From: Hanleya hanleyi
Taxonomy: Eukaryota; Mollusca; Polyplacophora; Lepidopleurida; Hanleyidae
DNA length: 64,000 nt
NCBI GenBank assembly: GCA_036873755.1
Contig: JAVTVY010047879.1
Coordinates: forward strand, 62,001-126,000
Direction of reading: 5' to 3'
Made by a program: the position numbers and the translations under genes. Below are positions 1 through 13,090 of the stretch, in pieces (positions within the stretch are counted from its first letter, which is position 1; the number at the start of each line of letters is the position of its first letter). Under the pieces are notes generated by a model, which was not told the DNA's origin, ran no database searches, and saw nothing but the letters and a program-made list of their open reading frames with translations.

Positions 1-306
1 CCCCCATCATTTTGTTTTGCATTCAATGGTTGAAAGGAGGCAGTTTCAGCTAATTATCTCCTTTTGATTTAAATTACAATAAACAACCCATTCAGGGACA
101 AAATGTGTAAGAAAGTGATATTTTTATTTGGCAAACAATTGCATGTCCAGTATTCCAACATCTACGAACTGGTTGGTCGATTCAAAATCTATATACCGTC
201 CAAACAAGTCACGTCAAACTTAATCTGCATTATGTCCTGCCCATCCAAGTGAAAATCATGCCGATCAATAGATTATTGCATTTTTGCAGGTTTGCAAAAT
301 ACTCAC

Positions 307-448
307 ACTTTTTATCATCTTTTTCCTTCAGCGTCTTTAACTCCTCCTGTTTTTGTTTTGAAGCCAATATGTTGAACACTGCTGACGTGTATTTCTTCAA
401 CTCTTTATCAATGTCCTTCCCCACAAGTGTGTCAAAGTCTCTTAAGAA
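307..448 (-). CDS. Candidate internal exon of an unknown host gene
   Basis: Read on the minus strand, a polypyrimidine tract ending in TTCTATTTCCAG precedes an open 142-nt stretch that ends at a GTGAGT donor (plus positions 301-306). The frame encodes FLRDFDTLVGKDIDKELKKY..., followed by a Lys/Glu-rich, probably helical segment (SKQKQEELKTLKEKDDKK). The exon starts in phase 0 and ends in phase 1. Phase 0 is compatible with the candidate first exon at 2692-2838, so the two may be consecutive exons of one gene, with the rest lying left of the window. I do not recognise the family. Seen: splice signals and open frame. Inferred: that they belong to one transcript. Confidence 0.5.
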
Positions 449-2691
449 CTGGAAATAGAAGAAAACAAATCCAATTAGTATTATGTTGTTAGAAACCCAT
501 TCAGTTTTTTAAGTTATTAAGAAGGCTCTTTATGAATTTGTGTATCATCATCCAATATCTGACCAAAAAGTTTGTTTAACCACGAATAGCTTTAATAATT
601 AGATAATCATTATATTTCCATGCAGTACTAAGGAATCAACAGCAAGTGGGTGTGCCAGGCAGTGGCACTTCATCTTGGCATGTAACATCCAACATTTTTC
701 AGTCATATCACGACAGTACATACATTCATTCAGTACATACATTCAAAGTAATGATCACTGTTAGCCTAAAGTATCAATCTTCAAAACATCAAGGGTTCAC
801 TTTGAGCCAAATGCAAATTCTTTTGAATGATAGACCTCAATCTGTCAATTTTATCTTTATAAGGGATCAGCGAACGAGAACCAAAGATCACGAGAATGAG
901 ACAGACAGAATATAACTGGAAATATACACAGAAACAAAGAGTAAATTTATGTTTATGCCTGCTGTAAACGGTGGACTGAATTAGGCTAATCGGATTATAA
1001 AGGCGCACGGTCGATCGTCTAGCCTCGCCAGGGTCCGGTTATTTCGGCGGTGTTAATAAATATATACGACTACTCCCCGTAGTTAGACCCAGACGGAGAC
1101 TGTTCGCGACTGAACAATTAAATAAAAAACGGACAAGTGAAGTGATTTTCACATTCTTTTTGCGATGGTTCTAGACCTTTTCCCAAAATATTGGAGGACA
1201 CAATAATACATACATAATACATCGATAATATTTCTAAAAGATTGAACTATATTTCACGTCAGTAACTTCATTAAATCATTCGTCTGATATGAGCTGTCTG
1301 TCCAGTGCCGACTGTATTACTGTATTGTATTTTCCCCAAGTGTCCGTAAAAATCAATAGTTAATCACTACCAAAACACAAGCCTTGTCCGTAACAGTAAA
1401 GGAGTTGTCTCCTCGGGGTTTCTTCAGGGGATATCAAAGATCATGATCCGAGAGGCGGAGCTACCGAACCCCAGAGGCATTCCCGAAAAATATCCAAGCT
1501 TACGTTCCGCTATTATCTCATCTGGCCCCGACAAATCGGCCCCTCGGGTCAGATATCAAACTGTGTGATGACATGAGCCCTATTATCCCTCATATTATGT
1601 ATAGGAGTCCCACCAGGGCCGTCTCAGGGAGTACCGGTCTGGTCAGGTCCGTATATATAGCGGTAAGGTTGTGAAGCCTGCTGTTTTTAAACATCATATA
1701 ATTCTGGTTTCATATTAACAAAATTATATGTGTAAATAGTAAGGGTAAAGAGTACCTCAAAATATCCCAAGCATATCGTTCCATGGTGATCCAAGTGTTC
1801 CACTGGTCGTTATTAACTATTCCTATTACACTGTGTACTAAAATTCACTATAAGTATACTGCATTAAACTGAGCAAAGCTATCACTGAACAAAATTATGC
1901 CGCCATATTGGATCCGCATTCAGGCAAATGAACTCCCACTTTTTATGTGAGCGGAGCATTTTGGAGCACATTTTCAACAGTGACGTGTTCGAGGTAGTTG
2001 CACTCCTATCTAATGAAGATAATACTAACAAATATGTGTGACTATAGTGGGTTAAATCGACACGATTTCGCAAAGTTTGAAACAAGCCTTACCCGAAAAA
2101 ATCAAACCGCCCTCCATTTTCTCCCACGTGATCCTTGTACGCATGCGCATTGACTAGTATCATTTATAACCTGGTTCCCGAACACAATGGTATAGGTAAC
2201 AAGCACCTACATAATCGGGGCACCAGGCTAACCAGTTCTGACTCGTTTCTATCTCATTTTGGGGCCTTCTATTGATGACATTTAAATATAATTTCTATAT
2301 TTTTAAGCGTCACCAAATTGATTGGGTCAAATAATCTGTCTGAGCAGATTATATTAATCAAATTTGGCAAAAGTGTGTGTTATCATAGCCCCGTATTTTT
2401 CGCATGTATGTTAATTTCGAGCTTGTTCTGTTCTGTTGGCAGAAGGTGAATGAAATACCGTGAGCAAAAAAAGTACTCAATCGAGTCACAAGTTTAGCAC
2501 AGTTGAAACTATGTTTCGATCACTGATTCCGACAGTATAAAAAATATATTCTCCGGCATAAATTGTCTGTAAGATGTAACATTTTCTTCACCCTCTAAAT
2601 ACATACCTGTTTACATGTATCTCCGTTCTCCGACCTGGGTTCACAGGGGCAATTATATTGTACAAATATTTAAAAAAAATGACATATTTAC
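449..2691. other. Probable intron and intergenic DNA, no gene seen
   Basis: AT-rich DNA with no supportable coding region. It holds a SINE-like fragment (645-790). Around 1020-1160 an AATAAA-containing stretch resembles the 3' part of an LTR, and 1380-1680 is a moderately GC-rich block; neither could be classified. If the exons at 307-448 and 2692-2838 belong together, this is the intron between them. Confidence 0.4.
645..790 (+). repeat. SINE-like fragment
   Basis: The stretch AACATTTTTCAGTCATATCA followed by CGACAGTACATAC matches, in order and spacing, part of the longer repeat at 48424-48660 (TTTCAGTCATATCACGATGG). The shared block recurs at unlinked places and has no open frame. Its promoter end is missing here, so this is a truncated copy. 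Confidence 0.4.
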
Positions 2692-2838
2692 CTGGGAGGT
2701 TACGTCGTTAATGCCAATTAGATCAGCTAAGGTAGCATTCTGTGAAATGTGATCTTTAAGGTCCGACAGGCTGGGAGTTCCAAAAGGTAAAGCGATTTTC
2801 TTTCGGTTCTCGCCGATCAACAGCAGGCAAGTCGCCAT
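2692..2838 (-). CDS. Candidate first coding exon of an unknown host gene
   Basis: A minus-strand ATG at 2838 opens 49 codons (MATCLLLIGENRKKIAL... to ...GINDVTSQ) that end exactly at CCCAG|GTAAAT, a good 5' splice site in phase 0. Beyond the donor the frame soon runs into low-complexity sequence and a stop, as expected for an intron. The product begins with a short hydrophobic stretch and is otherwise soluble in character; no domain is recognised. The fold-back element at 2912-3410 lies about 75 bp upstream of the start codon and would sit in the promoter or 5' leader. The next exon candidate is at 307-448. Confidence 0.5.
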
Positions 2839-2905
2839 GTCGCAGAAAGTCCTCTTCGATGCATAGAACGAGCGACGTGAAAAAAACGACTGTGTGCAAT
2901 TTATC

Positions 2906-3416
2906 GTAATGTACGGAGCCGTGGAGGGGACATAGTTAATATTTTTTTAATTTCCCCCGAGATAATAACTAGGGGAAAATTCATCATTGGTCAATTATCT
3001 CGGGGGAAAATAATTTGCCCCGAGATAATTATCTAGGGGTAAATTCGCCATTGGTCAATTATCTCGGGGAAAATTAATTTTCCCCGAGATAATATCCCCC
3101 GAGATAATTATCTAGGGGGAAATTCGCGATTGGTCAGTTATCTCGGGTGAAATTATCTCGGGGTAAATTATTTTCCCCCGAGATGATTGACCAATGGCGA
3201 ATTTCCCCCTGGATAATTATCTCGGGGGATATTATCTCGGGGAAAATTAATTTCCCCCGAGATAATTTACCCCGAGATAATTGACCAATCGCGAATTTCC
3301 CCCCAGATAATTTTGACCAATGGCGAATTTTCTCCTAGTTATTATCTCGGGGGATATTATCTCGGGGGAAATTAAAATAATATTGACTATGTCCCCTCCA
3401 CGGCTCCGTAGTAATG
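2906..3416. mobile_element. Fold-back MITE with CCCCGAGATAAT subrepeats
   Basis: Element 2912-3410 begins TACGGAGCCGTGGAGGGGAC and ends with the exact reverse complement, so it has perfect TIRs of about 25 bp. GTAATG directly repeated at 2906-2911 and 3411-3416 is a 6-bp target-site duplication. The interior is made almost entirely of direct and inverted copies of CCCCGAGATAAT, mixed with CGCCATTGGTCAATTATCTC-type segments, so the whole 500 bp can fold on itself. No coding capacity. It is a non-autonomous DNA element; the superfamily is not assigned. Confidence 0.85.
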
Positions 3417-4314
3417 GAAGTTTGTTTTGAAGTAATATCGCGTCGGCTTATATTTGAAATGGTGGACAGCATGGGAAGCGAAGCCATGCTTATTTACAAA
3501 TTCATGAACAGTAGAAGCGATGCATATATTGTTAGGCATTGGCAGAATAAACTCAAAAACTAATTGAGCAATAGAATCATCACTGATATGTATAGTTTAA
3601 CCAAAACTTTGCGTTAGCGTCAAAGAGATATGAGATAATGGCAGGCCGCGGATTATGATTATGGTGTCGTTTCCGGACAGGATGGTAACCATTACTTTAT
3701 CAAGTAATAATTTGTGACGATAATCGCACAATTGTTAATGGCTAACATGCACAACAAGCTGTCATGATTATCACTTCGAACCGTTTAGACCATTTCACAC
3801 CTTCCTGTCTCAGTGGATCAATCATCGCCTATAATTTGTACAGTTTCCGTTGTATTCACTGCTTATTGTGCAAATCCCCCATTGAAATGAAGTTGAAAAT
3901 CACTTTATCTAATAGTTGAGCTGTCATCAGCATTGTATATATCGATCTGATAACTTCTTACATTGGTCGACAAATAACGTGCTTTTGTCGACTCTGCATG
4001 ATACATAATATTTACTATACTGTTGATATTCAAAATCCCAGAACGCCTCCCCCCGGCCCTGTAGTCTTGGGCTCAACCTTGAGTGAGAACACTAGAGCGG
4101 CTGTTCAATTTAGCTCGTTTTTTTTAATAATATTTCCGTTGGAATTTTTTGCTCAAATGTTAGGGAGACTGGTCAAATTGTTAGATCCATTGATTTAATT
4201 TTGTGTAGAAAGTTGGGGTGCTTGAAAATTTTGACGGTTTACCGTAAGCATGACAAGGAAATACATTTCCACAACATAGAAATTAAGTTCCAAATGTGTA
4301 TGGAAAATTAAGTA
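3417..4314. other. Non-coding DNA, no gene seen
   Basis: AT-rich sequence without a convincing open frame or repeat; the short frame at 3998-4198 has no start context or homologous copy to support it. Confidence 0.4.
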
Positions 4315-4500
4315 TTTACACCTTTTTAACACCTTTTAATAAATTTACACCTTTACGGGTGTAAAATCAGGGCTGGAATCAATCTTCATACATTTGCACC
4401 TTTTCTACACCTTATTTACACCCCCTAAAGGTGTAAACATGAACCCAGACGGTGTAAACGTTTGATTTACACCTTTTTTGCACCTTTTTCACACCTTCTG
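4315..4500. repeat. Cluster of TTTACACC / GGTGTAAA motifs
   Basis: Within about 185 bp the words TTTACACC, CACCTTTT and the inverse GGTGTAAA recur about a dozen times, in both orientations and at irregular spacing. This is not a tandem repeat with a fixed period. Orientation switches allow several short hairpins. Function unknown. Confidence 0.5.
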
Positions 4501-4559
4501 AGCTTAGAGTGATACTGTACCGACGAACACACAGCTATTTCATACTCATGTCCAGTGAT

Positions 4560-7500
4560 ATTTCACGCTAAATCTTTAATAATTTTCATCAGAAAATTCT
4601 GACAAGTGACGAACAGTGTACCTAGCCTACATGAACACAATAATTGTCCTTTTTCTTTCCAAAACTATTATCTCACGGGCATAACTGTCAGTTGCTTGAT
4701 ATGTATAAACCCTGTATGCACTTAACAGGACTCCATACTTCTCGATATTCCGGTGAAAATGCTGATTCGGGTAGCATAACTGTCAGAATATGACAATGGC
4801 CAGAATATTTTGAGAAGTTTGACATGTACCGTCAGATAACAATGTACCTGGCATGACAGTTGGAATCCAAGTGAGAGTTGGATCTTATTCATAGCCTGTC
4901 TGTGTTGAGTTACATTTCTCTTCTTGGATTTGTGCTGATAGTAATCTTAAAAACAGATCTTTCTGTTATTATTTGATGGGAATGTTCTTCAATTACAATG
5001 ATTGCCCCGCTGGATGTCTGATCCAACGTCTGTGTATGTAAACTCTTGCAACATACAATACTGGAACATTTCTCATACTCTCATCTCGTTGGCACAGTAG
5101 TGCCCCCCAAGTCTTCAAGGTCGACGGCTAGCTGCTGAACGTCGCGTCTGATGCTAGCATAGTGGAAATGCCATGGTAGATCATTGACAGTGGAATTGGC
5201 GACTCGGTTCAATGCCATTATCATGTACTCTTAGCAGAACTATTGTTGCAGGGAAGTTCTCGTGATATAAAGGAAGTTTTCTCTTGAGATTAGCACAGTT
5301 TCCCAATGGAATTCTGCCAAGACCACCAACTGGAACACGAAGATAAATCCCTTTTATACTACGGTATATATTCTATCCAGTACTATGCTGGCTGATATAA
5401 TAGAGTTTGTAATTTCTGGACGGCTGGCAGCTGTATGATGGACATAACAATATGCTTCAGCTTTCTTTTGTTAACCATCCTGGTATCAGCTACTTCCTTA
5501 ATTTGAACCAGTCAATTCAAATTCCACACGAAGCTTTTCTCAATTTTGTATGTTATTGAGAAGATAGCAGGTCCCTTGGAAGAGGACAAAACGGAATCCT
5601 CGTCGTCGACGTTATTCGATCAGAGCCCTCAATGGGGTCATCAGGGATATTAGCAGTTCAGGTAATCGGCTAATAGAGAATTTTGTCATAAATTTGACTT
5701 TTGAATGATGCTCTGACGTACCGTATGGTCAAGAGACACCGGATACAATGCAGCCGAAATATCGACATGTGAGGTCATGTGATTCTTAATTGTCAGTATG
5801 CCGACATTTTCACAAGGGAAGTGCTACAAATAAGACAACAGTCGATCCTTCAATTTGGAACAATACAAGGCGAACATTCTAATAGATTTCTTAATTCTCT
5901 CATGGTGTTAATTTCACTGACAACCAAGCGGCCCGAAATCTATCCGTCTGCAACATCAGAAAGCCCGGATTTCGGATGTAGTTTTTGCACACGAGTATCT
6001 GTCATTGAAGAGGGGGATACAAAAAAAAACTACGGCAAACCATCTTTATTGTTTCCCTCCCTTAGGAAATATACTGTATTTTTTGTCACAGTATTATGGT
6101 CCTACAGAAAATTGAAGTGAAATTTGCAATTTCAGTCCACCACGAGTCCCAAAACTCCATCAACTATCGCAGCGGTTTACGCATGCGTATAGCAACATTC
6201 TTCCGCACCAGATTTATTTCCTCTGTCTCCACGGTCAAATTGACTGATTATATGTAGGAAAATGCAAGCTTTGAATGTTCATGAATATTGCATTCGTACA
6301 GTAGACGGTAAATCTTTAATAAGTCAGCACTAAACAAAGGCCTGATAGTATATCTCCTTAAGGCGTGACTATAACATGATTCAGATAAGAGAGGTCACCA
6401 AGGGTCACCTTTCATTTTCTCCTATTATGGGAGTGGATCATGCTGTTGGGTGACTACATGCAGAAATTAATTATAATAACATACTATTCTGATAACTAAT
6501 AACCAATGAACACTATCGGTGAAAAATGTTACTAAATACAAATAAAAATGTATCAATTTGTAAATGTATAACCACCTAAAAATAATGGATTCCGATATTA
6601 CTGGTTCTTATTTCATTGATGCTTGCATTTTAACACTTACACAAGGAAATTCTTTATGGACGGCGACTGGAGACAACTGTTGGATTTGACGCTTGTATTG
6701 ATAAATGGGCTACATGGAATAAATATTTCATACGCTATGGTACTGTCATGGAATATTTCACTGCCCCTAAAATGTCAGGATAGTGTAGAAAAACGATCAA
6801 CATACATCACAAGCACTTTTCAGTTCAACCATGGACTGTTGGGATTGATGTACGCATGAACAACTCTAGCAATCATGCATATGCTCGTCAGTTCCGACAT
6901 ACTGTAACCAGCCAGCATTTCAGTGTCCATCATCGAGCGACTCAATTCACACGACATAATTAGAACGATCAACCAAGCAAGCACAGAATGATATAGATAA
7001 GACAATTCTCACGCAGAAATTTACTGCCAGTAGTTTCAAAGATGCTTCCATACAAATGGAATATCCATTCCTTGGTTTACTGTAGAAATTTGTCACACGA
7101 GAATGGATGTAACCCATTCTTTGGATGACGACTCCACAATGAACAAATGGATTAAGAATACTGATCAGCGATACGGATTTGATATTTTTGGAACATCATG
7201 ATCTCTTTGCCGGCATCATTAGAAACTGTTGACCGCTTCTCTCTTGCAGGAAACTAGGCTATGTTTATGTGTACCATGATCATGATGATTGCTTTCTTTC
7301 AATTTGGTACAAATGCTGTTATATGTTATATGGAATAGGTCTTTGGATTATGGATGTGGAGATTCTTTAATGCACGACGGCTGAGTAATGAATGACGGAC
7401 CAGACGCTTGTAACCCAGCTGTAGCTGAAACATTAAAGCTCTATTCAGTACTGTTACTCGATCTTCTGTATACCATTGCAAGGTTTATATACAGATTGTG

Positions 7501-9650
7501 AAAGTTAGGCAAACTGAGAGTGATTCTAATCCATGACATGATTTACCTCATGCAGGAGAGCTGCAAAACACTCCATCCAGACATACAATATCAGCATTTA
7601 TATTTAAAACCAACAGCTGCGTCCCAAAAAAATATCGACGATATATTGATAGTAAGCTTCTGTTCGAATAACCGTCCTTCCAACGTTCGATAAGAAATGA
7701 AGATACGCAGTCTAGGCTAAACGGTAGAGGCATATTGTAATTTTAAGTTCTGCAACATATGGTTTAGATGGAACGGCGTCTTTCTAGCAGGTTATTTCCT
7801 TGTGGTTAAACCAAGCATAAAACGTGATTTAGAGGACAGACAGGCTCGCCTGAATCGATAGCGCGATATACCGCGTGAATACTTCTCAGCTGTAATAATC
7901 AATACTAACAACCTTAGATTGAGGGCACATCGCGTTAGGCTTTCGAAGAAAAAGATTCGTCAGTGAGAGTACATGCACTATATGAAACCGATAAGACTGG
8001 AATAATTCTTCGCAACGCACATTCCGTACGTTATCCCTACCCGAGATAGTGCCAAGCACAAAATATAACGGTGGTGGGAAAAGATGCCGGCGTACTGGCA
8101 AGAAGTCTTATGACCCCACAGGCCAATATTGTGGCAGCATATCTATACACATCACAAGAACCAAAAATTATCATAGTGATGATTTGTATATCAGCCACGC
8201 TTTTTCAGAATGTTTATGTAGACATCTTCAACGGTCCTTAGCACCGGCTTGAGCGGTATTAGATAAATATATCCAAGAGCAATGATGTAATAGCCATATC
8301 AAGTCATCTGATGGAAAATGATAAACTGTGATCGTTAGATAGAAGAAACAGACCAAGCCGGAAATATTCGCGTATAAAAAGTTCTTATCCAGCACAGTCT
8401 GTGAGGCTCGACGCCGACCAAACCTTTCATTCTCCACAATCAGTTAAAGCCAACTCAAGACTGTCAAAACATCGAAACGGCTCTCTCCAGTTATAAAATA
8501 GTCACCACGAGTCAACTCACAGTTGATCAAACCATCGTGTGTCAGTTTGTGCAACTGCGCCATCAATTATTCCCGGGGACATTGGTTTAGCCATTGGTTT
8601 TGCTACATTGGTTTTCTCAGGGATTTAAACGTTAAAAGAGTTATAGCAACAGGGATCCTTGATCCAAAGCCAGCAGAATTTATTTACCGTAAGCTACGTG
8701 GCGTCACAAAGAAAGAAATGTGTGTAATCAAGCCTCTCAGCAGCGGTCGATTAAATGGCACATAGCTACAGTAAATCTTCTAAAGCTCTGAGATAACGAC
8801 CAAGAGATCCTGCCTTGACTTCAAACTTTGAGTAAATTCCCTATACGTTATTGGACCCAATTCAGAGCCGCTTCCAAGAATGGCATTCAATTCACCAAGT
8901 AAGAGAGTAAAAGTTAATTGTTCGTGTAAGACTTCCGGAGTAACTCCAGGTTATTCGGGCGATCTACTGAGACGAAGCACTTTTGCCTGAACGAACCAAT
9001 TATCTGGCTTGATAAGGTGTTAAGTAAATTAAATATATTGAGATTGAGCCAATGGAACAGTGTTGAACCCCGTGGTTTTCACAGGAAAGCATTTATCAAG
9101 GCTTTTGGTTCCAGCTTCCTCGAAGGATAAGGAATTTGTCAGATTCGCTCTTTTCGACCTCTTTTTTTAGAAGACGGACATGTTTCGACTTATTTCAGAG
9201 CGAGAACATCGAAATGCATTTGTCCTTTGAGCGCCGACGGACGAACGGTTAACAATTTTGCAGATTAAATCGAAATTAATATGAGCTCTTGGGAATGCGA
9301 ACGAGGAAGAATGGCTAAAACGCAGCAACGCCGCAAACAGAGAAATATTCATGAAAAATCTGGAGCAAATGACTTTGCATTTGAAAACCGCGATACATCT
9401 GTCGTTCTACCATCGGGTCCCTCAAGTATGACAAATCCAGGTTTGTTCATCATTGAATTACACTGAAAATACTCTTGACCGGGTGACTACCGCATAAATA
9501 AATCTGGGTATGTTATACCACTGTATTTGGTCGGTGGAAAGAATTGAAACTACACTTCGAACTAATAAGAAAACTGTTAACCGCGCTCTCCTGAATTAAT
9601 CCCCACCTCTAATTAGATTGGACATAGCCGTCGCTGTTTCCAACCTTCCC
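4560..9650. repeat. Host tandem-array unit 1, first part
   Basis: Colinear diverged copies exist elsewhere in the window: 4636-4900 matches 46759-46990, 5200-5640 matches 49250-49680, and 7740-9600 matches both 50310-51850 and 62220-63600. Shared landmarks include CCTCGTCGTCGACG (5598 and 49616) and GGTTAAACCAAGCATAAAAC (7806, 50393, 62296). The similarity is imperfect with many small indels, so the duplication is old. Open frames are short and mostly broken between copies. The unit contains exon-like modules (see 7195-7412) and no gene I can name. Confidence 0.7.
7195..7412 (+). pseudogene. Exon-like repeated module, decayed copy
   Basis: A copy of the module described at 53996-54320: GATCAGCGATACGGATTTGA, then CTTCTCTCTTGCAGGAAAC (a good 3' splice site), then a frame with start-rich hydrophobic codons and the conserved tail GACGCTTGTAA. 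Here the frame is broken: TAG follows the acceptor, and CGGCTGAGTAATG carries a stop. A weaker relative lies at 6620-6715. Confidence 0.5.
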
Positions 9651-10289
9651 TCCGTGCGTCTGTATGGTCAAACTTGTTTGGACGATATCTCGGATACTAT
9701 TTCATAGACAACTTTAGAAATTAATAAGGAAGATGCTAAGTAATTTGCAGAGGTACACTGTTAAATTGTTTTACCAGTTTCGATGATTTTCAACAGAGTT
9801 ATTACCATTTATCGTCAACTTCAATGTATGCTAATTATATGCTTGTCCGGGGGCTGTATCTCCATAATAATTGACATGAAAGTTGACATTTCGTTAATAG
9901 ATGCTAAATATTATGTCTGATACTCGTTTCGATGATTTACACCGAGCTATGGCTCTTTACGGTTCAGACCAATTATATACTTGTCGTGTAGGTGCTTAGT
10001 ATCATGTGGTTGTGCACTGTCAGGTTTTTTGTATCTATTTCGATGATTTGCCACCGATTTCTGGCCCTACATCAAAATGAACTAGAGGTTCCGCTTTGAC
10101 CCTTGAGTTGCCGCTCCGGCATGAAGCCTATGCTGGTTGTTTTTTTGAGCAAAAACATACGTCTCCCCCAACCTCCCACCTTGCCTTGAATGGGCACATA
10201 ATTTAAGGAAAAGTGCTATAAAATGAATGTAGCAATAAGTATCTTAAACAAAGCTGCGTATCTAAAAATATTAATTGCAAAGAAGCGAT

Positions 10290-11660
10290 TTTCATTGTAT
10301 ATACATGTACAAGTAGATGAACGGTTGGACGGACACTGGACACGGATGAATGCATGCACACATACACTAAAACCTGATCAAATGCGGGGGCTATCCCAAT
10401 GAAGCTTCCATCCAAGTTTGGTGAAATTCCATCCAATAGTTCTCAATATATCTTGCAGACAAAGCCTGTATATACATGTACAAGCAGATGGACGGACGGA
10501 CGGACACCGGACGAACGCATGCACACACACCAAAACCTAGTCAAATGAGGGGCTATCCCAATGAAGCTTCCATCCAAGTTTGGTGAAATTCTGTCTAGTA
10601 GTTCTCCAGATATCTTGCAGACAAGCCCTGTATATACATGTACAAGTAGATGGACGGACGGACGGACACCGGACATGGATGAATGCACGCACACACACCA
10701 AAACCTAATCAAATGAGGGGGCTATCCCACTGTAGCTTCTATCCAAGTGGAGTGAGATTCCGTCCAGTAGTTCTCAAGATATCTTGCAGACAAGGCCTGT
10801 ATATACATGTACAAGTAGATGGACGGACGGACGGACATGGACGAATGCACGCACACACACCAAAACGAATGCACGCACACACACCAAAACATAATCAAAT
10901 GAGGGGGGCTATCCCACTGAAGCTTCCATCCAAGTGTGGTGAAATTCCGTTCCAGTAGTTCTCAAGATATCTTGCAGACAAGGCCTGTATATACATGTAC
11001 AAGTAGATGGACGGACGGACGGACACCGGACACGGATGAACGCATGCACACAAACCAAAACCTAGTCAAATGAGGGGGCTATCCCAATGAAGCTTTCATC
11101 CAAGTTTGGTGAAATTCCATCTAGTAGTTCTCCAGATATCTTGCAGGTAAGCCCTGTATATACATGTACAAGTAGATGGACGGACGGACGGACACCGGAC
11201 ACGGATGAATGCACCCACATACACCAAAACCTAATCAAATGAGGGGGCTATCCCAATGAAGCTTCCATCCAAGTTTGGTGAAATTCCGTCCAGTAGTTCT
11301 CCAGATATCTTGCAGACAAGCCCTGTATATACATGTACAAGTAGATGGACGGACGGACGGACACCGGACATGGATGAATGCACGCACACACACCAAAATC
11401 TAATCAAATGAGGGGGCTATCCCACTAAAGCTTCCATCCAAGTGGGGTGAAATTCCGTCCAGTAGTTCTCAAGATATCTTGCAGACAAGGCCTGTATATA
11501 CATGTACAAGTAGATGGACGGACGGACGGACACCGGACACGGATGAATGTACGCACATACACCAAAACCTAATCAAATGAGGGGGCTATCCCAATGAAGC
11601 TTCCATCCAAGTTTGGTGAAATTCCATCCAGTAGTTCTCAAGATATCTTGCAGACAAGGC
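10290..11660. repeat. Minisatellite, about 8 units of about 169 bp
   Basis: TATATACATGTACAAG recurs near 10297, 10467, 10632, 10802, 10987, 11158, 11327 and 11497, giving a period of about 169 bp. Each unit holds GATGGACGGACGGACGGACA, a (CA)n-like stretch, a GCTATCCCAATGAAGCTTCC segment and GATATCTTGCAGACAAG. The open frames read across it are a by-product of the period and are not annotated. Flanking 9650-10290 shows no gene. Confidence 0.9.
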
Positions 11661-11922
11661 AAGGGGACGGACAGACATCCATCCAGGCAGACAGACATCC
11701 ATCCAGACAGACAGACAGACAGACAGCACAAACACTAGATGTCTCCCCCCAACATAGTTGGGGGAGACATAAATATAGTACATCTTTGTACGGGCTGTAA
11801 TTTTCGTAGTAGGTGCTTAGTATCATGTAGCAGCACACTGCCACGTTTGTTCCAGTTTCCTTGGTTTCCCCAGAGTTATTGCCCTTTATCGTCATTGCTA
11901 TGCCAACATAATATATATTCTT

Positions 11923-13090
11923 ATGGTGTTCCATTTCGGCCATTTTTGCGTCGCGCGTCTCAGGCGACGGGAAGAGCGACGTCGCCCACGACGTCGCCCG
12001 CGACGTCGCCCTTCCCGTCGCCCTTCCCGTCGCGTTCTTATAATGTTAAGAGATAGAACGCGACGCGACGTCGCCCTTTTTAAACGCGACGTCGCCCACG
12101 ACGTCGCGGGTGACGTCGCCCTTCCCGTCGCGCGTCGCGCGTCGCTTTAATCAACACGACGCGATGGGCGACGTCGCCCACGACGTCGTGCACGACGTCG
12201 CTCGCGACGTCGCCCATCCCGTCGCCCTTCCCGTCGCGTTCTTATAATGTTAAGAGATAGAACGCGACGCGACGTCGCCCTTTTAAACGCGACGTCGCCC
12301 ACGACGTCGCGGGCGACGTCGCCCTTCCCGTCGCGCGTCGCCTTCCGGTATTATAGGACAAAATCGATCTGCGCATGCTTAGGGAGCAGCTATTGCGATG
12401 TGGATCGTATGGCGAGGCCGTCATTTCATGAATGATCTCTGCCACTATCGATGAAGAAAATGTCGGCGTAAATGAATAATGCTTATCCTGCATTATCGTA
12501 TAGCTTTTAAACGGTGTTAAATATTAGTCCATGCTTGGAATGATGCCTGTTATGAAATTATCTCTCGGAAAGTCTGTAACTCGCTGTGTTGTACTATACA
12601 CATTATATTTTGGCTTCCAATAGATATGCGCAACCCCCATATCCGTACACGAGTGAATGTGTGTGTGGCTTTTATGTGTGCTTTTATGTGTTTGTGTGTT
12701 TTCGTTTTTCAGATATCCTTACAGTATACCTCCTTATGTTACTACATTGACCAGGGCGTTGAAAATATCCTTTTATTTACTGCTGTCCAACACTGTATAC
12801 CGGTACTCAACCTGTCACTTCCCGACAGATTGTAGTAGATCTTTTAGCTTTCAATTTAGCAGAGAGAGATAGTCCTATAGCTCTCAAAAAGAAGAAAAAA
12901 AGAAAGAAATTATGATGGAATTGAAGTCATTTTACTGTGAGAATTATGTTCTCTCTATTCTTTCTAACAATTGATTGAAGAATATTAGTTTTTCTGCACT
13001 CTTCGAATTATCCGGCATTTCCACGATCGTACAATTGAACTTCAAATATAAGACGAGTTCTTGGAGTTCGGGTAAGTTGCTCTTAACTCA
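11923..13090 (+). repeat. Left inverted arm with GACGTCGC clusters
   Basis: The outer 430 bp (to about 12350) is extremely CpG-rich and built from GACGTCGCC, CACGACGTCGC and CGTCGCGCGTCGC words, many of them containing the palindrome GACGTC. It includes two copies of TTCTTATAATGTTAAGAGAT. The inner 750 bp is normal AT-rich DNA that still pairs with the right arm, including a GT-rich TGTGTGTGGCTTTT stretch and AGTTGCTCTTAACTC. Confidence 0.85.

Noticed and set aside
1020..1160. Solo LTR
   Set aside because: There is an AATAAA-like motif and T-rich end, but no TATA, boundaries or target duplication.
11638..12493. Arg/Ser-rich frames in the GACGTCGC region and the minisatellite
   Set aside because: Repeated low-complexity translations on both strands caused by the 9-bp word; not conserved between the two arms in the same frame.
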